The notes under the pieces: model-generated
Database searches by the model: none
What the model was told of the DNA's origin: nothing
What the model saw: the letters and a program-made list of their open reading frames with translations, nothing else
Assembly (NCBI RefSeq): GCF_014297365.1
Contig: NZ_JACOQD010000003.1
Coordinates: 248,001 to 312,000, forward strand
DNA length: 64,000 bases
Direction of reading: 5' to 3'
Source of the DNA: Winogradskyella echinorum
Lineage (GTDB): Bacteria; Bacteroidota; Bacteroidia; Flavobacteriales; Flavobacteriaceae
Translations under genes and position numbers: made by a program
Shown here: piece by piece, positions 8,070-17,400 of the stretch
Position numbering within the stretch: the stretch's first letter is position 1
Layout of the letters: each line of letters begins with the position of its first letter

Positions 8070-9563
8070 ATGAATGAAATTCTAAAAAAGCTCTCTGCAG
8101 AGAAAGATCACTATAAGGATCTATTTAATTTTATGCAGGAAGCAGCTGTTATAGGTACTTGGGAATTTTACCCTAAGACTGATGCGTTATCTTGGAGCGA
8201 TGTTACCAAGAAAATACACGACGTTCAACTCGATTATGAGCCTAACGTCGAGACAGCTATTAATTTTTATAAACCTGGACTGAGCATTTCTACTATTCAA
8301 GAAAAACTATCGCGTGCTCTAGAACATGGCGAATACTTTGATGTAGAACTCGAAATAATTACTGCTAAAGGTATTGAGAAATGGGTAAGGTCTATCGGTT
8401 ATCCTGTTTTTAAAGATGGTGCCTGTATTAAAGTATTTGGTTTATTTCAGGATATTACAGAAAAGACTAATAATGCCCTTAAAATAAAAATACAAGAAGA
8501 ACAGTTTAGAGCTTCTTTTGAAATGGCCGCAACTGGCATGGCATTGGTAGATTTAGATGGCAAAATTTTTAGAACTAATCAAGCGCTTGCAAAGACTCTA
8601 GCCTATACCACTAAAGAACTTATTGGAATATTTATAAAAGATATTGTACATGAAGATTACCATGATATCGGAAATAATGCTGCAGATAATTTACTTAAAG
8701 GACATCAAGATGTTTTTCAGCACGAATTGCGTTATATTAAAAAAAATGGTCAACGTGTTTGGTGCTGGTCTAGTGTATCCTTAATTAGAAATGATCGTGG
8801 TAAGCCAATTCATTTTTTGGCACATGTTACAGATATAACTAAAACAAAAACTTCGGAAACAAGGATAAAATCATTACTTGAAACTACGAACAGCCAGAAT
8901 AAAAGGTTACTTAATTTTGCTCATATTGTATCACATAATTTAAGATCGCATTCTGGCAACTTGTCTATACTTTTAGATTTAATGGCAGTTGAGCATCCAA
9001 ATATTACACAAAACGATTATTATCCTTTATTATTAAAAGCTTCTAATAACCTCAATGAAACTATAGTAAACCTTAGTGAAGTGGCAGTTATAAACACTGA
9101 AATTGATCAGCAATTCACAAAAGTAAAAGCGTATGATATTGTTGAAATTGGGATAGAAGGTTTATCTGGACAAATAATGGATTATAATGTCACAATAAAA
9201 AATGAGATAAATAAGAACATTACTATTAATGTTATATTGGCATATTTTGAAAGTATCGTATATAATATATTGTCTAATGCTATAAAGTATAGACAAAAAA
9301 ATATTGATCCTGAGATTGAAATATCACATGAAAACAACGAAGATTATCACATATTTCATTTTAAAGATAATGGTTTAGGCATCAATTTAAACATGCACAA
9401 GCACAAGATTTTTGGTTTGTACAAAACATTTCATGAACACGAAGACTCAAGAGGTCTCGGTTTATTTTTAACAAAAAACCACATAGAAGTAATGGGAGGA
9501 AAAATTACAGTTCAAAGTAAAGAAAACCTTGGTAGCACTTTTTCAATATATATAAAGAAATGA
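8070..9563 (+). CDS. PAS-domain sensor histidine kinase (soluble)
   Basis: A 497-residue kinase without membrane segments. Two PAS domains (about residues 20-130 and 148-258, each ending in a PAC motif FGLFQDITE / LAHVTDITK) precede the dimerisation helix with the phospho-acceptor His289 in FAHIVSHNLRSHSGN and an HATPase domain with N-box NILSNAIKYR, G1 DNGLGINL and G2 SRGLGLFLTKNHIE. The HNLRSH H-box is the variant common in Flavobacteriia. It overlaps the receiver gene downstream by 4 bp (ATGA), so the two are a coupled pair. Being soluble, it should sense an internal signal or a small ligand; the signal is unknown. Confidence 0.93.
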   Translation: MNEILKKLSAEKDHYKDLFNFMQEAAVIGTWEFYPKTDALSWSDVTKKIHDVQLDYEPNVETAINFYKPGLSISTIQEKLSRALEHGEYFDVELEIITAKGIEKWVRSIGYPVFKDGACIKVFGLFQDITEKTNNALKIKIQEEQFRASFEMAATGMALVDLDGKIFRTNQALAKTLAYTTKELIGIFIKDIVHEDYHDIGNNAADNLLKGHQDVFQHELRYIKKNGQRVWCWSSVSLIRNDRGKPIHFLAHVTDITKTKTSETRIKSLLETTNSQNKRLLNFAHIVSHNLRSHSGNLSILLDLMAVEHPNITQNDYYPLLLKASNNLNETIVNLSEVAVINTEIDQQFTKVKAYDIVEIGIEGLSGQIMDYNVTIKNEINKNITINVILAYFESIVYNILSNAIKYRQKNIDPEIEISHENNEDYHIFHFKDNGLGINLNMHKHKIFGLYKTFHEHEDSRGLGLFLTKNHIEVMGGKITVQSKENLGSTFSIYIKK

Positions 9564-9952
9564 AAAAATTAAAACTTACGTGTATAATAGATGACGATCC
9601 TATTTTTGTTTTCACCACAAAAAAATTATTTGACTTTAACAATTATTGCGAATCTATTCTTATCTATCATAACGGTAAAGAAGCATTAGAGGGATTAAAA
9701 CCAATAATTGAGTCTAATGAAAATGTACCAGAGCTGATTCTGTTAGATCTCAATATGCCAATTATGGATGGTTGGCAATTTTTAGATGAATTTTCAAAAT
9801 TAAAATGTAACAAAAAAATAGTTCTTTATATCGTTAGTTCCTCAATAGACCCTGTAGATATTGAAAGAGCAAAAACGTATAGAGAAGTGAGTAATTATAT
9901 TATTAAGCCAATTACTAGAGAGAGTTTAGCTCAAATAATAGATTCGTTTTAA
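9560..9952 (+). CDS. Single-domain response regulator (CheY-like)
   Basis: A 130-residue stand-alone receiver: acidic pocket DDD (11-13), phospho-acceptor D63 in LLDLNMPIMDGW, conserved S/T in YIVSSSID and K116 in YIIKPI. There is no output domain, so it must act by protein contact or in a phosphorelay. Its ATG overlaps the kinase stop (ATGA at 9560-9563), indicating translational coupling with the PAS kinase as the likely phosphodonor. Confidence 0.93.
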   Translation: MKKLKLTCIIDDDPIFVFTTKKLFDFNNYCESILIYHNGKEALEGLKPIIESNENVPELILLDLNMPIMDGWQFLDEFSKLKCNKKIVLYIVSSSIDPVDIERAKTYREVSNYIIKPITRESLAQIIDSF

Positions 9953-10036
9953 ACTCTTTAAATCAAAAACTATAATAGATAAAAAAATACTACCTTTAAA
10001 ATTCCTCAAGTCTTTTAATCCTAACATTAAAGACAC

Positions 10037-11227
10037 ATGAAATCAATCAAATCAACCAGAATAGAATCTATAGACATTCTTAGAGGTCTCGTTATGGTTA
10101 TTATGGCTTTAGACCACGTAAGAGATTATACCAATACTGGGTATATGTTTGCGGACCCTACGAATCTAGATTCTACAACTCCTACGCTATTTTTTACGCG
10201 ATGGATTACTCATTTTTGTGCTCCTATATTTGTATTCTTGGCAGGTACATCTGCTTTTTTATATGGTAGCAAGAAAACGTCTAAAAATAAGCTCTCCAAG
10301 TTTTTGTTTACAAGAGGGCTTTGGTTAGTATTTATAGAATTAACAGTGGTCAATTTTTCGTGGACCTTCGATATCAGTCTTAGCGTACACATTTTTCAAG
10401 TGATATGGGCTATTGGTATTTGCATGATGCTACTTGCCGCACTAATATACTTGCCAAAAAAACTACTTTTAGCCTTAGGTCTTATAATTGTGTTTGGCCA
10501 CAATTTACTCGACGGAATTACACAACATGGTACAGAACCATTATCCATATTATGGTATTATGTGCACCAATTTAATTTTCAGGTGATTAATGAAGGAAAT
10601 GGTTTGCTTGCCATTGCTTATCCGTTTCTGCCTTGGTTAGGAATTATTATTTTGGGTTATTGTTTTGGTTATTTTTATCAGAAAGGATTCGATTCTAAAA
10701 TTAGAAAAACATGGTTGCTTAGATTTGGGATTGGAGCCATTGTTTTATTCTTTATTTTAAGATTTATTAATGTCTATGGTGATTTAAAACCTTGGTCAAC
10801 TCAAGATAATTTTATATATACTATTTTATCATTTTTTAATGTTACAAAATATCCACCATCTCTCATTTATACCTTAATGACATTAGGACCAGCCTTTTTG
10901 TTTTTATACACTATAGAATCGGTAAAAAACCGATTTACAAATATGATGCTAGTCTTTGGACGTGTACCTTTTTTCTATTATATAATTCATTTATACCTAA
11001 TTCATCTTTTAGGCATGGTTGGACTTGTAGTTTTAGGTGAAAATTGGCAAGAGCTCGTTTTAACTGTTGATCGATTTAAAAAAGGCTATTTATTTAATAT
11101 TGGTTTTGATCTTTGGGTAACCTATGTAGTTTGGGCTGTAGTAATTATTATGTTATACCCAATTTGCAAAAAATACATGCAATATAAAGCCAATAATAAA
11201 GATAAATGGTGGTTAAGTTATTTGTAA
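10037..11227 (+). CDS. DUF1624 / heparan-alpha-glucosaminide N-acetyltransferase-like membrane protein
   Basis: A 396-residue polytopic inner-membrane protein with about ten hydrophobic segments. The N-terminus RIESIDILRGLVMVIMALDH is the signature of the DUF1624/HGSNAT catalytic family, where the Asp-His pair after the first helix is thought to mediate acyl transfer across the membrane to sugars. Substrate is unknown here. In Bacteroidota these proteins often modify surface glycans. It stands alone between the two-component pair and a leftward gene series. Confidence 0.85.
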   Translation: MKSIKSTRIESIDILRGLVMVIMALDHVRDYTNTGYMFADPTNLDSTTPTLFFTRWITHFCAPIFVFLAGTSAFLYGSKKTSKNKLSKFLFTRGLWLVFIELTVVNFSWTFDISLSVHIFQVIWAIGICMMLLAALIYLPKKLLLALGLIIVFGHNLLDGITQHGTEPLSILWYYVHQFNFQVINEGNGLLAIAYPFLPWLGIIILGYCFGYFYQKGFDSKIRKTWLLRFGIGAIVLFFILRFINVYGDLKPWSTQDNFIYTILSFFNVTKYPPSLIYTLMTLGPAFLFLYTIESVKNRFTNMMLVFGRVPFFYYIIHLYLIHLLGMVGLVVLGENWQELVLTVDRFKKGYLFNIGFDLWVTYVVWAVVIIMLYPICKKYMQYKANNKDKWWLSYL

Positions 11228-11276
11228 CTTATTTAACTTTTTACAGACTAATAAATTTAAACGTAATCATTGATTA

Positions 11277-11408
11277 ATGAGTGGACTTGACATTGTAATG
11301 GTATTTGCCGTTATCCTTTTTGCTAGATTAGGTATGCGTTTAGTATCTAGATATTTAAAAATAAAAAAAGGTAATGATGAAGAAGATGATGACAAAAAAG
11401 ATAATTAA
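11277..11408 (+). CDS. Very small membrane protein (43 aa) with acidic-lysine tail
   Basis: An ATG at 11277 opens a 43-residue frame ending at TAA 11406-11408: a short hydrophobic N-terminal helix (GLDIVMVFAVILFA), a basic stretch (RLVSRYLKIKK) and a charged end (DEEDDDKKD). The composition, a helix with positive-inside residues then a charged tail, is that of a real small membrane protein and not of random AT-rich sequence. No family is recognised and no promoter is clear; it lies 49 bp after the DUF1624 gene and could be its co-transcribed partner. Confidence 0.5.
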   Translation: MSGLDIVMVFAVILFARLGMRLVSRYLKIKKGNDEEDDDKKDN

Positions 11409-11449
11409 ACCATGATTTGCATCTTTAAAAAAATTAGAAAAAAATAAAG

Positions 11450-13066
11450 TTAGTCAACCCCTTTAGTTTGTTTTAAAGGAGAATTCACCCAATATTTATC
11501 AATATCAAAACCAATTTTATTGACATTAGTAGCAGATAAAGGTTTTCTTTTATTCACAAAAATTAATTCTGAAGGTGGTTTCTTATTCTCAAATATTTCT
11601 TGAGTAAAAAATTCTCTAAATTGATAACCTAAAAGTTTAGATTCCTTATATATAGTTACTCCAGAAACATCTTTAATTCTTTTTAATTTATAAGAGAAAT
11701 CTTCTGATTTTACTTTTTTTACATCAGCTTTAGTACCTGCAGCCCAATCTATAACGTCAATTTTAACCACATTAGATTCTACAAGTTTTATGTTTTTTAT
11801 TATGAGCTTTTTGTCATTATATAATAACTTAAATCTACTTTTACGCTGAATAGAAGCTTCATCAACTGATTTATTAAATGTGATGTAAAAAGCCTCATCA
11901 TTAGGATCGAATTCAAAATCTGCAACCTTAAACGGATTTGGTTCTTTTATTATAAATCTATTATTAAATGTCATATAATTAAGATACATCTTTTCGTTTA
12001 CAGCTTTATACTCTAGTTTTATTTCATAAACCGTATTTAATCGTTCTAAGGAGCCTAAAATTCTTGGACCACTAACACCTATAGATTTTGAATGACCGAA
12101 TTTGTCGTTTTGCAGCATTCTGTATTCAAACTTATAAATAGCATAATTAGTTTTAGCAATGTAAATTATACCATTTGCCTGAAATTTAGCATTTTCGGTA
12201 TCCTTAGAAACAAAAGTAATTTCATACAAGGGTGTGCCATCTAAATACTTTATCTCTTTTAATTTAAAAAGGTGGTTATCAATAAAGTTATTTCTAAATA
12301 TATCTACAAACGAAAAGCTACGTCTGTTATAATTACGAATTGGATTATGTCCATTTAGTATTTCTAATTCATTTTCTAGTGCTGTATTAAATTTTGCACT
12401 TTCGTCTTTATTTATAATTTTAGAATCTCCATAAACACTTTTAAGAAGCACAGAATCTAAATGAAATTTTTTATTTAAGTTATGAGAATATAAGGCAGTA
12501 ACATTCTCAGAATATCCAAATTTATTAGTTTGAAAACCAGCGTCAAAATTCTCTAAAATTGCTTCATTAAGATTATAATATTTATTATTAACCAATTGAT
12601 AATCTCGGTAATATGCCATATAAGAATGCGGCGATTGCGGGTAATTTTTCGGTATCCTATTTATGGCCTCCTTAATGATTTGCTCAGCTGTAGATACTTC
12701 AGTGTTCGATTTTATTTTTCCCGATATCATAACTGTACCCAAGGCTTCTACTTTAGGATTTAAATAAATAATGTTAATCGTATTGGGTTTTAGTGTACTC
12801 ATTTCAACACGGAGTGTTTCAAAACCAATAGAAGAGATAATTACAGCTTTCTCATCTGTCTTATATTGTAATGGTAATCTAAATTCTCCATCTTCGTCTG
12901 CTATAACACCACTATTATTTATCTCAAATTTTATAGTAGCAAAGGACACAGGATATTTAGAATCAAAATCTATAATTCTACATAAGATATCTGTAGCATT
13001 TTGCGACAAAAGTATATTTGTAGAACTTAGTAAGACAAGTAAAAACAGGGTAAGTTTATATTTCAT
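11450..13066 (-). CDS. Secreted protein with carboxypeptidase-like regulatory domain (paralog 1)
   Basis: A 538-residue protein with a signal peptide (MKYKLTLFLLVLLSSTNILL, cut near SQNAT). Residues ~28-110 form a CarboxypepD_reg-like beta-sandwich (ILCRIIDFDSKYPVSFATIK ... ADEDGEFRLP). The rest, about 400 residues, is beta-rich with IKEAINRIPKNYPQSP and SFVDIFRNNFIDNHLFKL; no enzyme motif is visible. It is clearly paralogous to the gene at 13566-15092: same domain order, the same QIIKEAI/QIVKKAI box, the same SYMAYYRDYQ / SYITYYRDYQ strand, and similar ends YWVNSPLK / YWLNSPLK. Probably periplasmic or outer-membrane associated; function unknown. Confidence 0.85.
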   Translation of the reverse strand: MKYKLTLFLLVLLSSTNILLSQNATDILCRIIDFDSKYPVSFATIKFEINNSGVIADEDGEFRLPLQYKTDEKAVIISSIGFETLRVEMSTLKPNTINIIYLNPKVEALGTVMISGKIKSNTEVSTAEQIIKEAINRIPKNYPQSPHSYMAYYRDYQLVNNKYYNLNEAILENFDAGFQTNKFGYSENVTALYSHNLNKKFHLDSVLLKSVYGDSKIINKDESAKFNTALENELEILNGHNPIRNYNRRSFSFVDIFRNNFIDNHLFKLKEIKYLDGTPLYEITFVSKDTENAKFQANGIIYIAKTNYAIYKFEYRMLQNDKFGHSKSIGVSGPRILGSLERLNTVYEIKLEYKAVNEKMYLNYMTFNNRFIIKEPNPFKVADFEFDPNDEAFYITFNKSVDEASIQRKSRFKLLYNDKKLIIKNIKLVESNVVKIDVIDWAAGTKADVKKVKSEDFSYKLKRIKDVSGVTIYKESKLLGYQFREFFTQEIFENKKPPSELIFVNKRKPLSATNVNKIGFDIDKYWVNSPLKQTKGVD

Positions 13067-13118
13067 TTTAGTTTAGAAAAGTTAATAATAGCTCATCAAA
13101 AATTACACCAATTTTACA

Positions 13119-13496
13119 TCATAAATCTCTGTAAAAAGTTAAGCCATTTCCATAAATATCATAAAACGCAAACTCTTTAGTGCCCCAAGATGTTTCTTTT
13201 AAAGACGTTTGCTCATGAAAAATAGCCTGAGTTTTATACTCAATATACAATGCTTCAATATTTTCTACATAAATACGCAACATTGGTCGGTCTAAACCAA
13301 TAATCCACTCTTGCTCATGGTGCCATTGCAAATGAACTTCAATTCCGTCTCTTTTTATTCCAGCATAACCTTTATCGCTTGTAGTATCAGTAAACGCTAG
13401 TCTAAAACCTAGTTTATTTATATAATAATCTACTGCTTTGGTTACATCCTTAACTGGTAATATTGGATGAATTTGTTTTAAATAACCAGATTTCAT
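13119..13496 (-). CDS. VOC-family (glyoxalase/bleomycin-resistance-like) protein
   Basis: A 125-residue single-module protein with the VOC fold: ILPVKDVTKAVDYYINKLGF at the start, IEVHLQWHHEQEWI in the middle and KEFAFYDIYGNGLTFY at the end. Such proteins act as dioxygenases, isomerases or antibiotic-binding proteins, and the metal ligands are hard to assign here (H-x-x-W-H-H and a late Glu are candidates). It lies between two paralogous secreted proteins; its own product is cytoplasmic, so no joint role follows from position. Confidence 0.85.
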   Translation of the reverse strand: MKSGYLKQIHPILPVKDVTKAVDYYINKLGFRLAFTDTTSDKGYAGIKRDGIEVHLQWHHEQEWIIGLDRPMLRIYVENIEALYIEYKTQAIFHEQTSLKETSWGTKEFAFYDIYGNGLTFYRDL

Positions 13497-13565
13497 TTCT
13501 TCAAAAATTAATCTTTATAAATGTAACAATTTAATTAAAATTCTTAGCCATAGAACCAACTATAC

Positions 13566-15092
13566 TTAGTTATCTGTAGTTTTTAATGGTGAATTAAGCC
13601 AATAGTCTTCGGCATTAAAGTCATTTATAAATGCTTCTTTTAAGGACTTAGCCTTATCAACATATTTTAGATTTGAGTTTGAAGGGTTATTTAAAAATAC
13701 ACGCTGTATAAACATTTCTCTAAATTGGTAGCCTTTCACTTTAGATTTTTCCATCTTAAATCCTAGAAGATCTTGAAAATTTTTAAGTTTAATACTAAAC
13801 AAGGCTTTATCTGCTATATTTTGTGCATTCAAAAAATCTGAAACCTCCTTCTTAAACTTTACTTCAACGGTTGTAGGTGTTATAAAATTTAGTCTATAAG
13901 TTGGTAACTTTTCATCCTTATAAGAGAGTTTTACATTACTTGTTTTTTCAATGGACTTTACGTCTAAGGCTCTATTAAAGGACATAATAAACGAACGTTT
14001 AGCTTTGTCGTAACTATAACTTTCAATCTTAAGAGCATTATTTTCTGTGATAAAAAAATTATTATTAAACGTTATATAGTTGAGATACATTTTATCATTC
14101 TCTTGGCGTTTATATTCTAAATCAACAGTAAAAACTGAATTCTTCAATAACTCAGAATATAACTTATAATCGAATCGATGTATTGCGAAATCTTCTTTAG
14201 AAATATAGATAAATCCATTTGCTTTATAGGCATATCCTGTTAAATCAGTGTGAGCTGAAAATTCAATTTTATACAGCTCTTCGTCATCTAAAAAAATAGC
14301 TCCTTTTTTATAGAATTTATGATTTTTAACAAAGTCCTTTTCAAAAATATAAACAAATGAAAAACTACCACTTTTGTAATTTCTTATGGGATTATGAATA
14401 TTTAATAATGTTAACTCATTACCTATGCTAGTACCCATTTTCCCATCTTTAATCTGTTTTGTATCATTATAGATAGAATTACTTATTAAAGTGTCTCTAG
14501 TAAATTCAGTATTAAGGTCATAACTATATAATGCCGTGGTATTCAAAGGGTCGCTAATTTTATGTGTTAAAAACCCTTGATCAAAGACCTCCGCTATTCC
14601 TTCATTTAAATTAATATATTTTTCGTCAACAAATTGATAATCTCTGTAGTAAGTGATATATGAAAAAGGTTCAACAGGAAAATTATCCTTAATACTTTCA
14701 ATAGCTTTCTTTACAATCTGTTTTGCAGTTAATTCCTTTTTCTTTTTAGTATCTAAAAAAACTTCACTAAGCTGTTCGGTTTTTGGATATAGAATGAGTA
14801 TATGATATGATTTTTCCGTTAAAGAACTTAGTACAAAACGCTTTGTACTATAACCTATACAACTTACAACGAGTGTATCATTTTCCTTTTTATAACGAAT
14901 GGGAATTCTAAAATCTCCTAGAACATTTGCTACAGTCCCACTTTTACTGTTGGCGAATCTAATTGTTGCATAAGAAACAGGTTTTTTAGTTTCTGCATTG
15001 ATAACTCTAAATAGCAATTGTTGTCTTTCTTGTGATGGAGATATAAACGTCCCAAGACATATAAATACTATTGCGAGATAAAATAAGCGCAT
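13566..15092 (-). CDS. Secreted protein with carboxypeptidase-like regulatory domain (paralog 2)
   Basis: A 508-residue protein with a signal peptide (MRLFYLAIVFICLGTFISP, then SQERQ). It shows the same architecture as the gene at 11450-13066: CarboxypepD_reg-like domain at residues ~28-108 (SYATIRFANSKSGTVANVLG), QIVKKAIESIKDNFP, FSYITYYRDYQ and SFSFVYIFEKDFVKNH, ending in DYWLNSPLKTTDN. The two differ at most positions, so the duplication is old. The start is 20 bp past the stop of the DinB-like gene, so it may be the last member of the long leftward operon. Confidence 0.85.
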   Translation of the reverse strand: MRLFYLAIVFICLGTFISPSQERQQLLFRVINAETKKPVSYATIRFANSKSGTVANVLGDFRIPIRYKKENDTLVVSCIGYSTKRFVLSSLTEKSYHILILYPKTEQLSEVFLDTKKKKELTAKQIVKKAIESIKDNFPVEPFSYITYYRDYQFVDEKYINLNEGIAEVFDQGFLTHKISDPLNTTALYSYDLNTEFTRDTLISNSIYNDTKQIKDGKMGTSIGNELTLLNIHNPIRNYKSGSFSFVYIFEKDFVKNHKFYKKGAIFLDDEELYKIEFSAHTDLTGYAYKANGFIYISKEDFAIHRFDYKLYSELLKNSVFTVDLEYKRQENDKMYLNYITFNNNFFITENNALKIESYSYDKAKRSFIMSFNRALDVKSIEKTSNVKLSYKDEKLPTYRLNFITPTTVEVKFKKEVSDFLNAQNIADKALFSIKLKNFQDLLGFKMEKSKVKGYQFREMFIQRVFLNNPSNSNLKYVDKAKSLKEAFINDFNAEDYWLNSPLKTTDN

Positions 15093-15112
15093 ATGTTTTT
15101 AATATTAATGTC

Positions 15113-15682
15113 TTATTTACGCACCTTACCCGTAAAATGATTCACTTTTGGGTTAATTGGATTACCTGTAGTACGTCTATAGATTACTATTTGTCCGCAA
15201 TGCCAAATCGCATCTGCAATTGGCCCATTTACTTGATTCCAAAACGGAATTTCTTGCTCTCCAAAAATGATTTTGAATTGAGAAATATCATCACTCTCTC
15301 TTAATATATCTGCGGCAGTTTTAAGGTTAGTTAATGTTTTTGCTCTCATCGCTTCATAAGACAGCTCTTCTTTACCTCTACTAGTGTTTGGCTCTTTTAA
15401 AGTTGAATTAACAATAATCTTAGACAAATCATAAATATGTTTGATGGTTGCTTCAGTAGAGCGACCTTCTTCATTGGCTTTGTATTCTAAATCTTTAACC
15501 GTTAAGCTATCACTAGCCCAATAATAACGAAAGCCTAGAGCATCAATCATACGTGCAGCCATTGTACCTGCTGTAAATTCTTCTGAATATTCTGGGATTT
15601 CGTTGTATGGTAACTTAGGTTCATCTTGTGCTAACAGCAAATTGGACAATAGTAAAGCAATAATTAAAATTAAATTTTTCAT
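15113..15682 (-). CDS. Exported DinB-like protein
   Basis: A 189-residue protein whose first 18 residues (MKNLILIIALLLSNLLLA) form a signal peptide ending at QDEPK. The mature part has the DinB four-helix pattern with TIKHIYDLSKIIV and the C-terminal ADAIWHCGQIVIYRRTTGNP, giving histidines at the expected metal-binding positions. Most DinB-superfamily enzymes are cytoplasmic thiol transferases; exported versions are seen in Bacteroidota and their substrate is unknown. It overlaps the upstream gene by 4 bp (ATGA). Confidence 0.8.
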   Translation of the reverse strand: MKNLILIIALLLSNLLLAQDEPKLPYNEIPEYSEEFTAGTMAARMIDALGFRYYWASDSLTVKDLEYKANEEGRSTEATIKHIYDLSKIIVNSTLKEPNTSRGKEELSYEAMRAKTLTNLKTAADILRESDDISQFKIIFGEQEIPFWNQVNGPIADAIWHCGQIVIYRRTTGNPINPKVNHFTGKVRK

Positions 15683-15969
15683 AGGTCATCTTTTTCTAAA
15701 TCGAAAGTATCCTTAATCACCTTTTCTTTATTTCTAAATCTATAAATAGAACAAATTAATAGTATAAAACCTGCTATACAAATAACACCACCATTATCAA
15801 CTGTTGGTTGCAGGTATCTTGCATTTACAGCTATTTCTAGTCTAAAAAACAAAAGTTTAATTAAGCCTACAATAAAAAGCACTAAACCTACACAAAGAAT
15901 TAACCAGTTCAAAAATCTATTTTCTTTCCGAATTTCTTTTAATCTATGTCTATTGTCTCTTTTTTTCAA
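15679..15969 (-). CDS. Small two-helix membrane protein
   Basis: A 96-residue protein: basic start (MKKRDNRHRLKEIRKENR), two membrane helices (LNWLILCVGLVLFIVGLIKL and GGVICIAGFILLICSIY) and an acidic end (FDLEKDDL). No family recognised. It overlaps the DinB-like gene by 4 bp and follows the M28 peptidase gene after 9 bp, so it belongs to the same transcript. Length and charge pattern fit a small membrane-anchored accessory protein; no further statement is possible. Confidence 0.65.
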   Translation of the reverse strand: MKKRDNRHRLKEIRKENRFLNWLILCVGLVLFIVGLIKLLFFRLEIAVNARYLQPTVDNGGVICIAGFILLICSIYRFRNKEKVIKDTFDLEKDDL

Positions 15970-15978
15970 TAGTTACTT

Positions 15979-17400
15979 TTAATCCTTTATTTCCTTAGTA
16001 TTAGTAATCGTTTCAGTACCATACTTATCCATTAAAAACACTAATGCGGTCATGGTTGCTGCACCAAGTTCTAATTCGCGTTTATTAACGTGCTCAAACG
16101 TATCGTTAGCCGCATGATGATGATCGAAATAACGCTGTGAGTCTGGTCTTAAACCTGCTAACACTATATCATCACTTTTTAATGGACCAATATCTGCTCC
16201 GCTGCCACCTTTTTCGAAATAATGAATTAGATAAGGCTTAAAAAGTGGTCTCCATGCTTCAATTTTAGAAAACATTACATCACTACAATCAAAACTAAAT
16301 CCTCTTGGTGTAAATCCGCCTGCATCGCTTTCTAAAGCAAACACATGTTTTTCATTTTTTGCTTTAGCAACCTCAGCATATTTTCTACCACCTCGTAGTC
16401 CATTTTCTTCGTTCATAAATAAAACAACTCTTATGCTTCGCTTTGGCGTAACGCCACTTTCTTTTAATAAACGAAGTACGTCCATGGATTGTACAACACC
16501 AGCTCCGTCATCGTGTGCACCATCTCCTAAATCCCATGAATCTAAATGACCACCAACAACAATATACTCATTAGGAAATTCGCTACCAGTTAGCTCACCA
16601 ATAACATTATAAGACTCTACATCGTCAAATTGTTGGCAACTCATCTCAAAATAAAATTCTAAATTTTTATTCTTCTTAAGTGCTTCGCTCAATTTTACAG
16701 CATCATTAGTACTTATTGCTGCAGAAGGAATGCGTTGCTCTACTGGCAGATCACCATAACTCATACTGCCCGTATGCGGATAATCGTCTTGTCTAGAACT
16801 CAGTGAACGCACAATAGTACCAACGGCACCATACTTTGCCGCTTCAGCTGCACCTGCATATCGTTCTGATGAACAGCCACCATAGGCCTGAAACGTATTA
16901 ATCAATTCTGGCTGTAATGCTCTATTGATAAATACAATTTTACCTTTTATTTTTTCTTCACCTAAAGCTTCTAAATCTTTATAAGTATCAACCTCTATCA
17001 CCTGTGCTTTTACACCACCATTTGGTGTCGCGACAGAACCACCTAAAGCGCAAATATTTACTTTATTAATTGTTCCATTAGCTTCAATGTAGGCCATCTC
17101 TTTTTCACCTCTCACCCATTTTGGCACCATGACAGGTTGTAACCAAACTTTGTCTAAGCCTAATTTTTCTAATTCTACTTTGGTGTATTGCACAGCAAGC
17201 TCAGCGTTTGTAGAACCAGATAAACGTCCACCTATGGTATTAGATAAATAATCTAACCATTCATAACTTTTACCATTTGTAAGTGAAGTTTTATAAACAG
17301 TTTTTAAAACATCTTCATCGGATTGCGCATTTACAATTAATGAAAATGTAAAAAATATAATCAATGTTATTCTAGAAACTATTTTTAGAGATTTATTCAT
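15979..17400 (-). CDS. Exported M28-family zinc aminopeptidase
   Basis: A 473-residue protein with a signal peptide (RITLIIFFTFSLIVNAQS). A protease-associated-like insert (about residues 120-240) precedes the M28 catalytic core. Di-zinc ligands and catalytic residues are visible: H and D in GGHLDSWDLGDGAHDDGAG, the Glu pair in MNEENGLRG, D in ALESDAGG and the last His in FDHHHAANDTF. It should release N-terminal residues from peptides in the periplasm or outside. It overlaps the PPK2 gene by 8 bp. Confidence 0.92.
   Translation of the reverse strand: MNKSLKIVSRITLIIFFTFSLIVNAQSDEDVLKTVYKTSLTNGKSYEWLDYLSNTIGGRLSGSTNAELAVQYTKVELEKLGLDKVWLQPVMVPKWVRGEKEMAYIEANGTINKVNICALGGSVATPNGGVKAQVIEVDTYKDLEALGEEKIKGKIVFINRALQPELINTFQAYGGCSSERYAGAAEAAKYGAVGTIVRSLSSRQDDYPHTGSMSYGDLPVEQRIPSAAISTNDAVKLSEALKKNKNLEFYFEMSCQQFDDVESYNVIGELTGSEFPNEYIVVGGHLDSWDLGDGAHDDGAGVVQSMDVLRLLKESGVTPKRSIRVVLFMNEENGLRGGRKYAEVAKAKNEKHVFALESDAGGFTPRGFSFDCSDVMFSKIEAWRPLFKPYLIHYFEKGGSGADIGPLKSDDIVLAGLRPDSQRYFDHHHAANDTFEHVNKRELELGAATMTALVFLMDKYGTETITNTKEIKD

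Noticed and set aside
12771..13076. Plus-strand frame inside a carboxypeptidase-regulatory gene
   Set aside because: Lies antisense to a well-supported secreted protein, has no signal, promoter or family features, and mirrors codon use of the real gene.
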